64,000 bases of DNA from Mycolicibacterium frederiksbergense. GTDB lineage: Bacteria; Actinomycetota; Actinomycetes; Mycobacteriales; Mycobacteriaceae. The stretch's first letter is position 1. Every line of letters begins with the position of its first letter. The stretch is from positions 5,688,249 to 5,752,248 of the forward strand of contig NZ_CP038799.1 in NCBI RefSeq assembly GCF_012223425.1. The letters run 5' to 3'. The notes beneath the pieces were generated by a model. The model saw only the letters and a program-made list of their open reading frames with translations, searched no databases and had not been told where the DNA came from. Positions 22,197 to 30,948 of this stretch are shown piece after piece. The translations under genes were made by a program, and so were the position numbers.

Positions 22197-23008
22197 AACG
22201 TCGTGCGGAATTCCTTCACCGCGTCCATCAGTTCCGCGGCCCGGGAGGCCACGGCACGGTTCTCGAACACCCCGTCCTCCTTGAAATAGGTGCCGACGAC
22301 CGCTCCGTCGGCGATGGACAGCTGTTCGGCCGCATTGTGTGCGCGCACACCGGTGTTCACGAATACCGGCACCGCGCCGGCATTGTCCTTGACCACCCGC
22401 AGCGCCTGGGCGTCGGTGGATGCCCCCGCGGTCAGACCCGACACGCAGATGGCATCGGGTTTCGTCGCGAAGACCGTGGTGGCGGTGACCGAGGCCAGAT
22501 CACGGTCGGCCAGATAGACCGCCGACTCCGGGACGATGTTGAACAGCAACTTCACCCCGGCGCCGCCGACGCGGTGCCGGTGCCGCGCGACCTCGCCGAC
22601 GTTGGTGTCCCACAGGCCGAAATCGCTGGCGTAGACGCCGGTGAAGATCTCGCGCACCCACTGGGCCCCGGTGGCCACCGCCAGGTCGATCGAGGCGCGA
22701 CCATCCCACAGCACGTTCACCCCATAGGGCACGGTGAAATCGGGCAGCAGCTCACCGATCACCCGGGCCATGGTGATGGCGGTGATCGGCTCGGTCTTGG
22801 TCAGGTACGGCAGGCTGAACTCGTTGGAGACCATGACGCCGTCGACGCCGCCTTCTTGCAGCGCGGCCAATTCCTCCTTGGCGCGGTCGACGACCGCCCG
22901 GACGCCCGCGGCCGAGTCGAAGCCGGGATCGCCCGGAAGTGCCGCCAGATGCAGCATCGCGATCACGGGCTTCTGCACGGCAAATACATCATCTAGCCAA
23001 CTGGTCAT
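22193..23008 (-). CDS. BtpA/SgcQ family TIM-barrel protein
   Basis: A 271-residue (βα)8-type protein of the BtpA family. Recognisable blocks are KPVIAMLHLAALPGDPGF, GGVDGVMVSNEFSLPY, GVNVLWDG and the phosphate-loop-like end VADGAVVGTYFKEDG (read here as IADGAVVGTYFKEDG). BtpA was named for a photosystem I assembly factor, while SgcQ sits in an E. coli sugar operon, so biochemistry is unsettled. Context (FGGY kinase, dehydrogenase, importer) favours a metabolic enzyme such as an aldolase or epimerase. It is divergently transcribed from the kinase. Confidence 0.82.
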   Translation of the reverse strand: MTSWLDDVFAVQKPVIAMLHLAALPGDPGFDSAAGVRAVVDRAKEELAALQEGGVDGVMVSNEFSLPYLTKTEPITAITMARVIGELLPDFTVPYGVNVLWDGRASIDLAVATGAQWVREIFTGVYASDFGLWDTNVGEVARHRHRVGGAGVKLLFNIVPESAVYLADRDLASVTATTVFATKPDAICVSGLTAGASTDAQALRVVKDNAGAVPVFVNTGVRAHNAAEQLSIADGAVVGTYFKEDGVFENRAVASRAAELMDAVKEFRTTL

Positions 23009-23062
23009 GGGGGCGCCTCTCCGCGTCGTCTGGGTCTTTCCAAGCTGTGCTGCGTTAACCGT

Positions 23063-23079
23063 ATGTTACTAAATCACAG
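23063..23079. promoter_or_regulatory. Candidate DeoR-regulator operator, site 2
   Basis: On the minus strand this reads CTGTGA-TTTAG-TAACAT, close to site 1 (TTGTGA-N5-TCACAA). It faces the BtpA gene, 55 bp from its start. Confidence 0.5.
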
Positions 23080-23124
23080 TAATCCAGCAGAATCTCGTGA
23101 GTTAGCGTGACTGTCGCACATGTC

Positions 23125-23141
23125 TTGTGAGAATATAACAG
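23125..23141. promoter_or_regulatory. Candidate DeoR-regulator operator, site 3
   Basis: TTGTGA-GAATA-TAACAG on the plus strand is the mirror partner of site 2, 60 bp before the FGGY kinase start. The pair bracket the divergent promoter region. Confidence 0.5.
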
Positions 23142-23200
23142 AGTAAGTATTGTGGTCCCACCGCAACAACCACACGGCGAACATCAACCGAAGGGATGGC

Positions 23201-24688
23201 ATGCCGGAGTTCACCATCGGCATTGATATCGGCACCACCGGTACCAAGACCGTGCTCGTCGATATCGGCCGAGCCCGCATCGTCGCCCAGGCCACCCACG
23301 ACGCTCAGCTGTTCTCCGATGCCCCCGGCCACGCCGAGGCCGATCCGACCCAATGGCTGCGCAACGTGCACGCCGGGATCCGCGACGTGCTGGCGACCTC
23401 CGGCGTCACGCCCGACCGGATCGGCGCACTGTCCACCACCGGCATGGTCCCGGCCGTCGTGCCGGTCGACGGTACCGGAGCCCCGGTCCGGCGCGCCCTG
23501 CTCCAGAACGACGCCCGCGCGACCGCCGAGATCACCGAACTCCAGCACGCGCTCGACGCCGAGACCGTGCTGCGCGCAACCGGTTCCGCGGTGACCCAAC
23601 AGTCGGTCGCCCCGACCGCGCTGTGGCTGCAACGCCACGAGCCCGACATCTGGAGCCGCACGACCCACCTGGTGGGCTCCTACGACTGGGTGCTGATGGC
23701 GCTCGGCGCGCCCGCGCATGTGGAGCTGAACTGGGCGCTGGAATCCGGGCTCGGCACGATCACCGGTGAACGCTTCGAGCCGATGTACGCCGCGGCAGAC
23801 CTGTCTGCGGAACTGGTGCCCGCCGTGCTCTCCCCCGGCACCCGGGCCGGCGCGCTCAGCGTCGCCGCCGCCGAGGCCACCGGACTGCGACCCGGCCTGC
23901 CGCTGATCGTCGGCGGGGCCGACCATGTGCTCTCGGCCTACGCCGCGGGCATCAACGCCGAGGGTGACTGGCTGGTGAAACTCGGTGGCGCCGGGGACAT
24001 CCTGGTCGCCGCCGAACAGCCGGTCATCGACGCCCGGCTCTATCTCGACGCCCACCCGGTGCCCGGACGGTGGCTACCCAACGGCTGCATGGCCACCAGC
24101 GGCAGCCTGATCCGCTGGTTCCAGACCCTGTCCGGCGGTATCGACCTGGTAGCCCTCGACGATGAGGCCGACACCCGCAAACCTGGCGAAATCCTCTGTC
24201 TGCCCTACTTTCTCGGCGAGAAGAGCCCGCTGCACGACCCCGATCTACGCGGCGCCTTCGTCGGACTCGACCTCGCCCACAACCGCGCGGACATGTACCG
24301 GTCCGTGCTGGAGGCGATCGCCTACGGTTTCCGGCACCACACCGAGGTATTCGCCTCGATGGGTGTCCCGCTGCACCGGGCGCTGGTCACCAACGGTGGC
24401 AGCCGGTCGGTGCTGTGGAAGCAGATCCTCGCCGATGTGCTGGGCACCCCACTGTCCCCGATCGTCGGTCACCCGGGCGCCTCGCTGGGCGCCGCGGTGA
24501 TCGCCGCTGTCGGCACCGGGCTGCTGGACGGCTGGGACAGCACCGCGATGTTCCAGACCGTCGGCGAACCCGTCGTGCCCAACCCGCAGAACGTCGACCG
24601 TTACGCCGAGGCCTACGCCCAGTGGCGTGAACTCGGCGACGTGCTGACCCCCATATCCCACCGCATCGCCCGAAAGGCACGGCCATGA
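23201..24688 (+). CDS. FGGY-family carbohydrate kinase
   Basis: A 495-residue sugar/polyol kinase. The N-terminal ATP-binding motif is GIDIGTTGTKTVLVD and the catalytic/ADP region includes VGGADHVLSAYAAGI. The FGGY C-terminal signature region is ADMYRSVLEAIAYGFRHH, followed by TNGGSRSVLWKQILADVLG. Start ATG 23201 was chosen because the conserved β1 strand begins four residues later and GAAGGG precedes it. It overlaps the dehydrogenase by 4 bp. Kinase class is clear; the substrate (xylulose, erythrulose or another ketose) is not. Confidence 0.92.
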   Translation: MPEFTIGIDIGTTGTKTVLVDIGRARIVAQATHDAQLFSDAPGHAEADPTQWLRNVHAGIRDVLATSGVTPDRIGALSTTGMVPAVVPVDGTGAPVRRALLQNDARATAEITELQHALDAETVLRATGSAVTQQSVAPTALWLQRHEPDIWSRTTHLVGSYDWVLMALGAPAHVELNWALESGLGTITGERFEPMYAAADLSAELVPAVLSPGTRAGALSVAAAEATGLRPGLPLIVGGADHVLSAYAAGINAEGDWLVKLGGAGDILVAAEQPVIDARLYLDAHPVPGRWLPNGCMATSGSLIRWFQTLSGGIDLVALDDEADTRKPGEILCLPYFLGEKSPLHDPDLRGAFVGLDLAHNRADMYRSVLEAIAYGFRHHTEVFASMGVPLHRALVTNGGSRSVLWKQILADVLGTPLSPIVGHPGASLGAAVIAAVGTGLLDGWDSTAMFQTVGEPVVPNPQNVDRYAEAYAQWRELGDVLTPISHRIARKARP

Positions 24689-25473
24689 CCACCCCCGACA
24701 CCACCGCCAGCACCCAAACCGCCGTCGTCACCGGCGCGGGGTCGGGCATCGGACGCGCCATCGCCGCCACCCTCGCCGAGCGGGGCTGGCGGGTCATCGT
24801 CACCGATATCGACGCCGAGGCCGCCGAGCAGACCCGTGCGGTACTGAGCGGGACCGGGCACGAGGCCACCCGACTCGATGTCACCGACGCCGCCGGATCG
24901 GCGCAACTCGCCGACGATGTGGCCGATCGGGTGGGGCTGCACGCCTGGGTGAGCAACGCCGGGATTTCGGCGATGGCGCGCTTCGTCGACGTGTCCACCG
25001 ACCAACTGGACCGCAGCCTCGACATCAACCTCAAGGGTGTCTTCCTGTGCGGGCAGGCCGCCGCTCGGGCAATGATCCGCACCGGGGTGCGCGGGACCAT
25101 CGTCAACACCGCGTCGATGGCGGCCAAACAGGGCCGGGTGCCGTTTTTGGCGGACTACGTGGCATCCAAGTTCGGCGTTCTCGGCCTCACTCAGGCGATG
25201 GCCTTCGAGCTTGCCCCCCAAGGCATCACGGTCAACAGCGTGTGCCCGGGTTTCGTGGCCACCCCGATGCAGACCCGCGAGCTGGAGTGGGAGGCGTTGC
25301 TCACCGGCACCACTGCCGACGGTGTGCGCAAGTCCTGGGTCGACGCCACTCCCCTGGGTCGCCTGCAGACCCCCGACGACGTCGCCCGTGCGGTGGCGTT
25401 CCTGGTCTCCGAGGATGCCCGGTTCATCACCGGAGAAGCACTGTCGGTCAACGGCGGTGCCTACATGGATTGA
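24685..25473 (+). CDS. Short-chain dehydrogenase/reductase (probable polyol dehydrogenase)
   Basis: A 262-residue classical SDR. The cofactor motif is TGAGSGIGRAI with the acidic residue in VTDID, which favours NAD+. The active site is intact, with NAG at WVSNAGIS, Ser in NTASMAAKQG and YVASK. The end VSEDARFITGEALSVNGG is family-typical. Coupled to the kinase (ATGA overlap), it probably oxidises an imported polyol to a ketose before phosphorylation; the substrate is inferred from context only. Confidence 0.9.
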   Translation: MTTPDTTASTQTAVVTGAGSGIGRAIAATLAERGWRVIVTDIDAEAAEQTRAVLSGTGHEATRLDVTDAAGSAQLADDVADRVGLHAWVSNAGISAMARFVDVSTDQLDRSLDINLKGVFLCGQAAARAMIRTGVRGTIVNTASMAAKQGRVPFLADYVASKFGVLGLTQAMAFELAPQGITVNSVCPGFVATPMQTRELEWEALLTGTTADGVRKSWVDATPLGRLQTPDDVARAVAFLVSEDARFITGEALSVNGGAYMD

Positions 25474-25525
25474 GTCCACCATCGCCCGCACACGCTCGAT
25501 CCACCCGGACAAAGAGAAGAGGACC

Positions 25526-26824
25526 ATGAAAATCCCAACCTTGCGCTGGTTGCCAGCGATCATCGCCGCCACCAGCCTGACCCTCGCCGGCTGCGCAGGC
25601 AGCGGCGGATCCGGTGAGCAGAGCTCGTCGGGTCTCGGTGAGATTCCCACCGACACCAACGCCACGGTGCGGGTACTGATGGAGAACGTGCCCGACACCG
25701 ACATCGCCAAAGGCCTTGTCGGACAGTTCAACCAGAAGTATCCCGATATCAAGGTCGACATCGAGACGATGACCTTCGACCAGATGCGTGACCGCCTGGT
25801 GTCCTCGTTCCAGGCCTCGCAACCCGCCTACGACCTCATCGTGGTGGACAACCCCTGGATGGACGATTTCGCCGACGCCGGCTTCCTGGAACCGCTGGGC
25901 GACCGGATCGCGGCGACCCCGGACTACCAGCCCGATGACTTCTTCGACTCGCTGACGGCGATCACCGATGTCGAGGGCACCACCTACGGCGTCCCGTTCT
26001 ACAACTACGCCCTGGGCTACATCTACAACACCGGTGATCTGACCTCGGCGGGGCAGAGCGTCCCCACCGATCTGGACGCGCTGGTGGCCACCTCGCAGCG
26101 GCTCAAGACCGCCGACCGCGCCGGCATCGCGATGCAGCCCCAGCGCGGCTACAAGATCTTCGAGGAATGGGCCAACTGGCTGTTCGCCGCCGGCGGATCG
26201 ATCTACGGCGAGGACGGCAAGCCCTCGCTGGACACGCCGGAAGCCGCCCGCGCCCTGGACGCCTATATCGAGACCTACAAGACCGCGGCACCGGCCAACA
26301 GCCTGTCCTGGGGTTTCGACGAGGCGTTCCGCTCCGTCTCCAGCGGTATGGCCGCCTCGATGATCGGCTACAACTGGAACCTTCCCGCGCTCAATGATCC
26401 CGAGGGCGCTTCGGCAGAACGCGCCGGACAGTTCGCCCTGGCCCCGATCCCCGGCGGCAAATCCGCTCTGGGGTCCTGGAGTTGGGCGATTCCCGCCAAC
26501 TCCGGGGCCGCCGACGCCGCCTGGGCGTTCGCCTCGTGGGTGACCTCACCCGAGATCGACGCGCAGCGGGTCGCCGATGGTGGTGCCGTGGTCCGGGAGA
26601 GCTCGCTGAACAACCCGCAGGTGCTCGCCGATGGGTACGGCGCCGACTACTACAAGACGGTCGGCGAGATCCTGGCCGACGCGGCCCCGCTCACCCAAGG
26701 CAAGGGTGGCGAGGAGATGATCCAGGCGGTCGGCACCGAGCTCAACGACGCCGCTGCGGGCAACAAGAGCGTCGCCGACGCACTGCGTGACGCGCAGGCA
26801 GCTGCGGAGCGGATCCAGCAGTGA
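25526..26824 (+). CDS. Extracellular sugar-binding lipoprotein of ABC importer
   Basis: A 432-residue family 1 solute-binding protein. A lipoprotein signal peptide ends in LTLAGC with Cys23 as the lipidation site, then a Gly/Ser-rich linker. The mature part shows the fold's typical segments, FNQKYPDIKVDIETMTFDQ and the C-terminal GSWSWAIPANSGAADAAWAF. It delivers a sugar or polyol to the two permeases that follow. A GAAGAGG ribosome-binding site precedes ATG 25526. Confidence 0.92.
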   Translation: MKIPTLRWLPAIIAATSLTLAGCAGSGGSGEQSSSGLGEIPTDTNATVRVLMENVPDTDIAKGLVGQFNQKYPDIKVDIETMTFDQMRDRLVSSFQASQPAYDLIVVDNPWMDDFADAGFLEPLGDRIAATPDYQPDDFFDSLTAITDVEGTTYGVPFYNYALGYIYNTGDLTSAGQSVPTDLDALVATSQRLKTADRAGIAMQPQRGYKIFEEWANWLFAAGGSIYGEDGKPSLDTPEAARALDAYIETYKTAAPANSLSWGFDEAFRSVSSGMAASMIGYNWNLPALNDPEGASAERAGQFALAPIPGGKSALGSWSWAIPANSGAADAAWAFASWVTSPEIDAQRVADGGAVVRESSLNNPQVLADGYGADYYKTVGEILADAAPLTQGKGGEEMIQAVGTELNDAAAGNKSVADALRDAQAAAERIQQ

Positions 26825-26876
26825 CCGTAGGGAATCCGGCGGCCACCTGGTGCACAGGACGGATGGGGTGTCCGCG

Positions 26877-27746
26877 ATGAAGTTCAAGTACGGCATGCTC
26901 ACGCCGCTGCTCGCCCTGTTCGCCGTGGCCGTCGGATTCCCGCTCTGCTACGCGGCGTATCTGTCAGTGACCGACTACAAGCTGACCGATCGCACGCAAC
27001 CGGATTTCGTGGGAGCGGCCAATTTCACCAGCGCGCTGGCCAATCCGGCGTTCTGGGAGGCCTTCGCGACCACCGCCATGTATGTGGTGATCGCGGTGAG
27101 CCTCGAACTGGTTCTCGGCTTCGCGCTCGCCCTGGCCCTGCATCAGCAGCGCTGGGCCAAGGACCTGTCCCGGGCGATCGTGCTCGCGCCGATGTTCATC
27201 ACCCCCATCGCGGTCGGGCTGATCTTCCGCTTCCTGCTCAACGATCAGATCGGCGCGGTGCCGGCACTGCTGCACGCGGTGGGCGCCGATTACGACTTCT
27301 TCGGTGCCGGAAAGGCCTTGCTGACGCTGGCCTTCATCGATGTCTGGCAGTGGACGCCGTTCATGGTGCTGCTGATCCTGGCCGGCCTGGAGTCGATGCC
27401 CAAACAACCCATGGAGGCCGCCCGGGTCGACGGCGCCGGTCCGGTCTACCGGTTGCGCCGGGTGTTGATCCCGATGCTCGCCCCGGTGCTCACCGTCGCG
27501 GTGCTGCTGCGCGGCCTCGACGCGCTGCGGGTCTTCGAGTACATCTACGCCACCACCCGCGGCGGCCCCGGCACCGATACCCAGACACTGCAGTACTTCA
27601 TGTATCTCGAAGGCATCCAGTTCTTCCGGCTCGCCCAGGCCAGCGCCATGGCCTTCATCGTGCTGGCCCTGGTTCTGGTGGTCATCGTGGCGGCGTTCCG
27701 CGCTATGGAGCGCAACCGCGCCGCGGACAGGAGTGCGGCCCGATGA
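26877..27746 (+). CDS. ABC sugar/polyol transporter permease 1 (MalF/UgpA type)
   Basis: A 289-residue permease with six predicted helices. The cytoplasmic coupling EAA loop is MEAARVDGAGPVYRLRRVLI, then PMLAP. Start ATG 26877 is used; GTG 26868 in the same frame is equally possible. Its stop overlaps the second permease start by 4 bp. Confidence 0.92.
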   Translation: MKFKYGMLTPLLALFAVAVGFPLCYAAYLSVTDYKLTDRTQPDFVGAANFTSALANPAFWEAFATTAMYVVIAVSLELVLGFALALALHQQRWAKDLSRAIVLAPMFITPIAVGLIFRFLLNDQIGAVPALLHAVGADYDFFGAGKALLTLAFIDVWQWTPFMVLLILAGLESMPKQPMEAARVDGAGPVYRLRRVLIPMLAPVLTVAVLLRGLDALRVFEYIYATTRGGPGTDTQTLQYFMYLEGIQFFRLAQASAMAFIVLALVLVVIVAAFRAMERNRAADRSAAR

Positions 27747-28585
27747 ACAAGCTCGACATCCCCCGTCGCTTCGCTCGCCCTGCCCCGCTGGAAGTCCTGC
27801 GTCTCGCGGTGCTCACCGCGGCGTTCGTCTTCGTGCTGTTCCCCATCGTCTGGGTGGCGCTGGCGAGTTTCAAGACACCCCAACAGATGTCGGAACCATT
27901 CCTGTTCGCCTTTGCTCCCAGCCTGGCGAACTGGCAGGCCGTGTTCGAGTCCGGGGTGTTCGCCGCCGCCGGCCGCAGCGCACTGGTCGGCGTCATCACC
28001 GTCGCGATCAGCCTGGTCGTCGGCAGCATGGGCGCCTATGTGATCGCCAAGTACCGGGCCGGCGGTTCGTTGACCCGATTCGGCATGCTGGCCGCGCAGG
28101 TGGTTCCGCCCGCGGTGATGGTGTTCCCGTTCCTGACCATGGCCCAGGCGCTGCGGATGACCGACACCCTGGCACCGGTGATCTTCGCGCACCTGTCCTT
28201 CGTGCTGCCGCTGGTCACCTGGTTCCTGATCGGCTTCTTCGAGGCGGTACCCGCCTCGCTGGAGGAGCAGGCCCGGGTCGACGGATTCACCCGGTGGCAG
28301 GCCTTCCGGATGGTGGTGCTGCCGCAGGTTTACCCCGGTATCGGCGCCGCCGGCATCTTCGGGTTCACGCTGTCGTGGAACGACCTGTTCTATGGGCTGA
28401 TCCTGGCCCCCGGCAATGCGGCGATCCTGCCGGTGGCCATCGCGAACTTCAACACCTTCCGCGGAGTGCAGATCGGCACCATGAGCGCCGCGATCATGAT
28501 CGCGATCATTCCGGTCGTCATCGCCAGCTTCTTCATCCAGCGACGCCTGGTCCAGGGGATCAGCGGCGGCGCGGTCAAGTACTAG
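27743..28585 (+). CDS. ABC sugar/polyol transporter permease 2 (MalG/UgpE type)
   Basis: A 280-residue permease with six hydrophobic segments and the EAA loop SLEEQARVDGFTRWQAFRMV. The N-terminal cytosolic residues PRRFARP are encoded by a copy of the 19-bp GC-rich repeat seen elsewhere in intergenic gaps, so this tail is probably a recent addition or a tolerated insertion. It is coupled to permease 1 by the ATGA overlap. Confidence 0.92.
   Translation: MNKLDIPRRFARPAPLEVLRLAVLTAAFVFVLFPIVWVALASFKTPQQMSEPFLFAFAPSLANWQAVFESGVFAAAGRSALVGVITVAISLVVGSMGAYVIAKYRAGGSLTRFGMLAAQVVPPAVMVFPFLTMAQALRMTDTLAPVIFAHLSFVLPLVTWFLIGFFEAVPASLEEQARVDGFTRWQAFRMVVLPQVYPGIGAAGIFGFTLSWNDLFYGLILAPGNAAILPVAIANFNTFRGVQIGTMSAAIMIAIIPVVIASFFIQRRLVQGISGGAVKY
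27762..27780. repeat. 19-bp GC-rich interspersed repeat, copy 2 (inside a gene)
   Basis: CCCGTCGCTTCGCTCGCCC on the plus strand, identical to copies at 12023 and 48633. Here it is read as codons near the start of permease 2, and in the opposite orientation relative to transcription. Confidence 0.85.
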
Positions 28586-28605
28586 ACAAGCGAGGTTGTA
28601 CAAGC

Positions 28606-29661
28606 ATGGCATCGGTCACTTTCTCCAAGGTCGGCAAATCGTTCGGGTCGACGAGCGTGGTGTCGGACCTGGATCTGGAACTCGCCGACGGCAGCATGAC
28701 GGTGCTGGTCGGACCGTCCGGCTGCGGTAAGACCACGTCGCTGCGCATGCTGGCCGGGCTCGAAGCGGTCAGCGCCGGCACCATCCGCATCGGTGATCGC
28801 GATGTGACCGCGTTGGAACCCAAGGACCGCGATATCGCCATGGTGTTCCAGAACTACGCGCTCTATCCGCATCTGTCGGTGCGGGAGAACATCGCCTTCC
28901 CGTTGCGGGCCAAGAAGATTCCCCGCGCCGAGGCACTGAAGCGGGCCGACGAGATAGCCGAATCGCTGGGCCTGGGCGCGCTGGTCGAACGTAAGCCCAA
29001 GGACCTGTCCGGCGGGCAGCAGCAGCGGGTGGCGATCGGACGGGCCATCATCCGCGAACCCGCGGTCTTTCTCTTCGATGAACCGCTGAGCAACCTGGAC
29101 GCCAAGCTGCGCGTCGAAACCCGCACCGAACTACTGCGGCTGCAGCGCCGATTGGGCATCACCTCGCTCTACGTCACCCACGACCAGGAAGAGGCGATGA
29201 CACTGTCGGACCGGATCGTGGTGATGCGCGAGGGCCGCATCGCCCAGGCCGGCCCGCCCGCGGAGGTCTACCGCCGACCGGCCGATACCTTCGTGGCCAC
29301 CTTCGTCGGCAGCCCGAAGATGAACCTGATCGACGGCGCGGTCACCGGCGGTGAATTGCGTACCGAATCGGGCGTGCGGATCACGGTGGGCGGCCCCGAT
29401 GCCGGTGCGGTCACGATCGGGGTGCGCGCCGACGACCTGATCCTCACCCCGTCCCCGGACGGGGCCACGGTGGTCGAACTCGTCGAACTGCTCGGGCCGC
29501 GGGCCATCATCACGGTCCGCTCGGCCGATCAACAGCTGACCAGCGTCGTCGAGGCGGCGGCACTGGCCGATGTCACCGTCGGCGCCACGGTGGAGCTGTC
29601 GGCACGTGACGTGCACCGATTCGATCTACGCACCGGGGTGCGCCTGGCCGACCCGGCCTAG
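28606..29661 (+). CDS. ABC importer ATPase (UgpC/MsmK type)
   Basis: A 351-residue ATPase completing the importer. Walker A is GPSGCGKTTS, the signature LSGGQQQRVAIGR, Walker B FLFDEPLSNLDAKLR, and the switch histidine is in YVTHDQEEAMTL. The C-terminal ~110 residues form the MOP/TOBE regulatory domain (ADTFVATFVGSPKMNLIDG onward). Start ATG 28606 is 20 bp after permease 2. The stop overlaps the opposing YjbR gene by 4 bp. Confidence 0.94.
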   Translation: MASVTFSKVGKSFGSTSVVSDLDLELADGSMTVLVGPSGCGKTTSLRMLAGLEAVSAGTIRIGDRDVTALEPKDRDIAMVFQNYALYPHLSVRENIAFPLRAKKIPRAEALKRADEIAESLGLGALVERKPKDLSGGQQQRVAIGRAIIREPAVFLFDEPLSNLDAKLRVETRTELLRLQRRLGITSLYVTHDQEEAMTLSDRIVVMREGRIAQAGPPAEVYRRPADTFVATFVGSPKMNLIDGAVTGGELRTESGVRITVGGPDAGAVTIGVRADDLILTPSPDGATVVELVELLGPRAIITVRSADQQLTSVVEAAALADVTVGATVELSARDVHRFDLRTGVRLADPA

Positions 29662-29996
29662 GTGTCGGTGAGCCTGCTCGGGGCAGCCTGCCGCCAGGAA
29701 TCCAGCACAATGTCGTGCAGCTCCCGCGCGTCCTCCAGCGTGTCGAGCCGAACCCGCACCCACGCCGATGGCGCTTCGTGTGGGGGCACCCAGAACTTGT
29801 GCGGCTCGGCGGCGATCAGCTCCTCGCGATCAAATCTAGGGCAGCGCACCGCAATCGAGGTCTGATCGTCGGGCACGGTGAGGAACATCTTGCCCGCCAC
29901 GTCGAAGGTCGGATGCCCCCAGCGCTCCTTCTCCCTTGTCTCGGGCAACGACAGTGCGATGCGCTGGACATCATCGGCATCGAGCACTGCGATCAC
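29658..29996 (-). CDS. MmcQ/YjbR family protein
   Basis: A 112-residue small protein with the YjbR pattern: ALSLPETREKERWGHPTFDV, GKMFLTV, then HKFWVPPHEAPSAWVRVRLD. The family has a double-wing fold proposed to bind DNA, but its function is unproven. It overlaps the upstream ATP-grasp gene by 4 bp, implying co-translation, and its end overlaps the importer ATPase by 4 bp. Confidence 0.82.
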   Translation of the reverse strand: MIAVLDADDVQRIALSLPETREKERWGHPTFDVAGKMFLTVPDDQTSIAVRCPRFDREELIAAEPHKFWVPPHEAPSAWVRVRLDTLEDARELHDIVLDSWRQAAPSRLTDT

Positions 29997-30931
29997 GCCC
30001 CGCGGTGTGACAGCGGACCGAGCCCGAGCCGGATCAGGGCCGCCTCCACGCCGAGCGCGTAATCGCGTTCGGCGCGCCGCTTTTCGGTCGCGCCGAGTTG
30101 ACGGAACCCCAGCGACGGTTCGACGAGTTCCAGTTCCAGCAGGCGCGGGTCATCGGCCCCGCCGATGATGTCGACGCGCGCGTAAAGCAGATCGCGGGCG
30201 GGGATACCGAACCGTGTCGTCGCCGCGGCCACCGCGGCGTGACCGACCTCCCACACCTCGTCGGCCGGATCGGCGGCGCCGAGTTTCTCCGCGGCGAACG
30301 TCCCGGTCTGCTCGAACTCCGGTCCGCGCCCGGCCGGTGGCAGGATCGGCCCCTTGGTGAAGGCGTGGGAGGGCTCACCGTTGAGGAACACCAGCGCCGT
30401 CTCCCCGCCGGAGATCCGCGGGTCATAGGGCTGCACCAACACGGCGCGGTCGTCGGCCTGCAGCGCTTGGGCGTGGGCCACCGCCGCACTGGGGTCGACG
30501 AACCGTTGCGCACCCACCGATCCGGCGCCGACGGCGGGTTTGACCACCACCTCGCCCTTGGGCGCCCGCACCGTATCGCCGACCGCGTAGTACCGGGTGG
30601 GCACGATCGGCAGGCCGTCGCGCGCCAGATCCAGCAGATAGTGCTTATCGGTGCTCCATGCCACCACTTCCGGTGGATTCAGCAGGTTGCGCACCGCTCG
30701 CGTCCAGGCCAGGAACTCGTCGACACGCTCGCTGTAGTCCCACGTGGCGCGCAACACCACCAGGTCGGCCTCCAGCGTGGCCGGGTCGTCCCAGGACTTC
30801 CAGCTGACCGGCAGGCCGCGCGTGCGCAGGGCCTCGACCAGGCCCTCGTCATCGCTGTCACCTTCGGGAAGTGCCGGGCAACTGGCGAACACGATGCGGG
30901 GATGGAACACGTCGGGGCGGGCCAGCTTCAC
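29993..30931 (-). CDS. ATP-grasp domain protein
   Basis: A 312-residue ATP-grasp-fold protein. The N-terminal part is a pre-ATP-grasp domain (LVVLRATWDYSERVDEFLAW). It is followed by the nucleotide-binding core with GEVVVKPAVGAGSVGAQRF and the metal-binding strand LLELELVEPSLGF. Members ligate carboxylates to amines, with DcsG of cycloserine biosynthesis as one relative; no substrate can be named. It runs with YjbR and is divergent from the oxidoreductase, only 17 bp away. Confidence 0.75.
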   Translation of the reverse strand: MKLARPDVFHPRIVFASCPALPEGDSDDEGLVEALRTRGLPVSWKSWDDPATLEADLVVLRATWDYSERVDEFLAWTRAVRNLLNPPEVVAWSTDKHYLLDLARDGLPIVPTRYYAVGDTVRAPKGEVVVKPAVGAGSVGAQRFVDPSAAVAHAQALQADDRAVLVQPYDPRISGGETALVFLNGEPSHAFTKGPILPPAGRGPEFEQTGTFAAEKLGAADPADEVWEVGHAAVAAATTRFGIPARDLLYARVDIIGGADDPRLLELELVEPSLGFRQLGATEKRRAERDYALGVEAALIRLGLGPLSHRGA

Positions 30932-30948
30932 ATATGGATGATAGAGAT

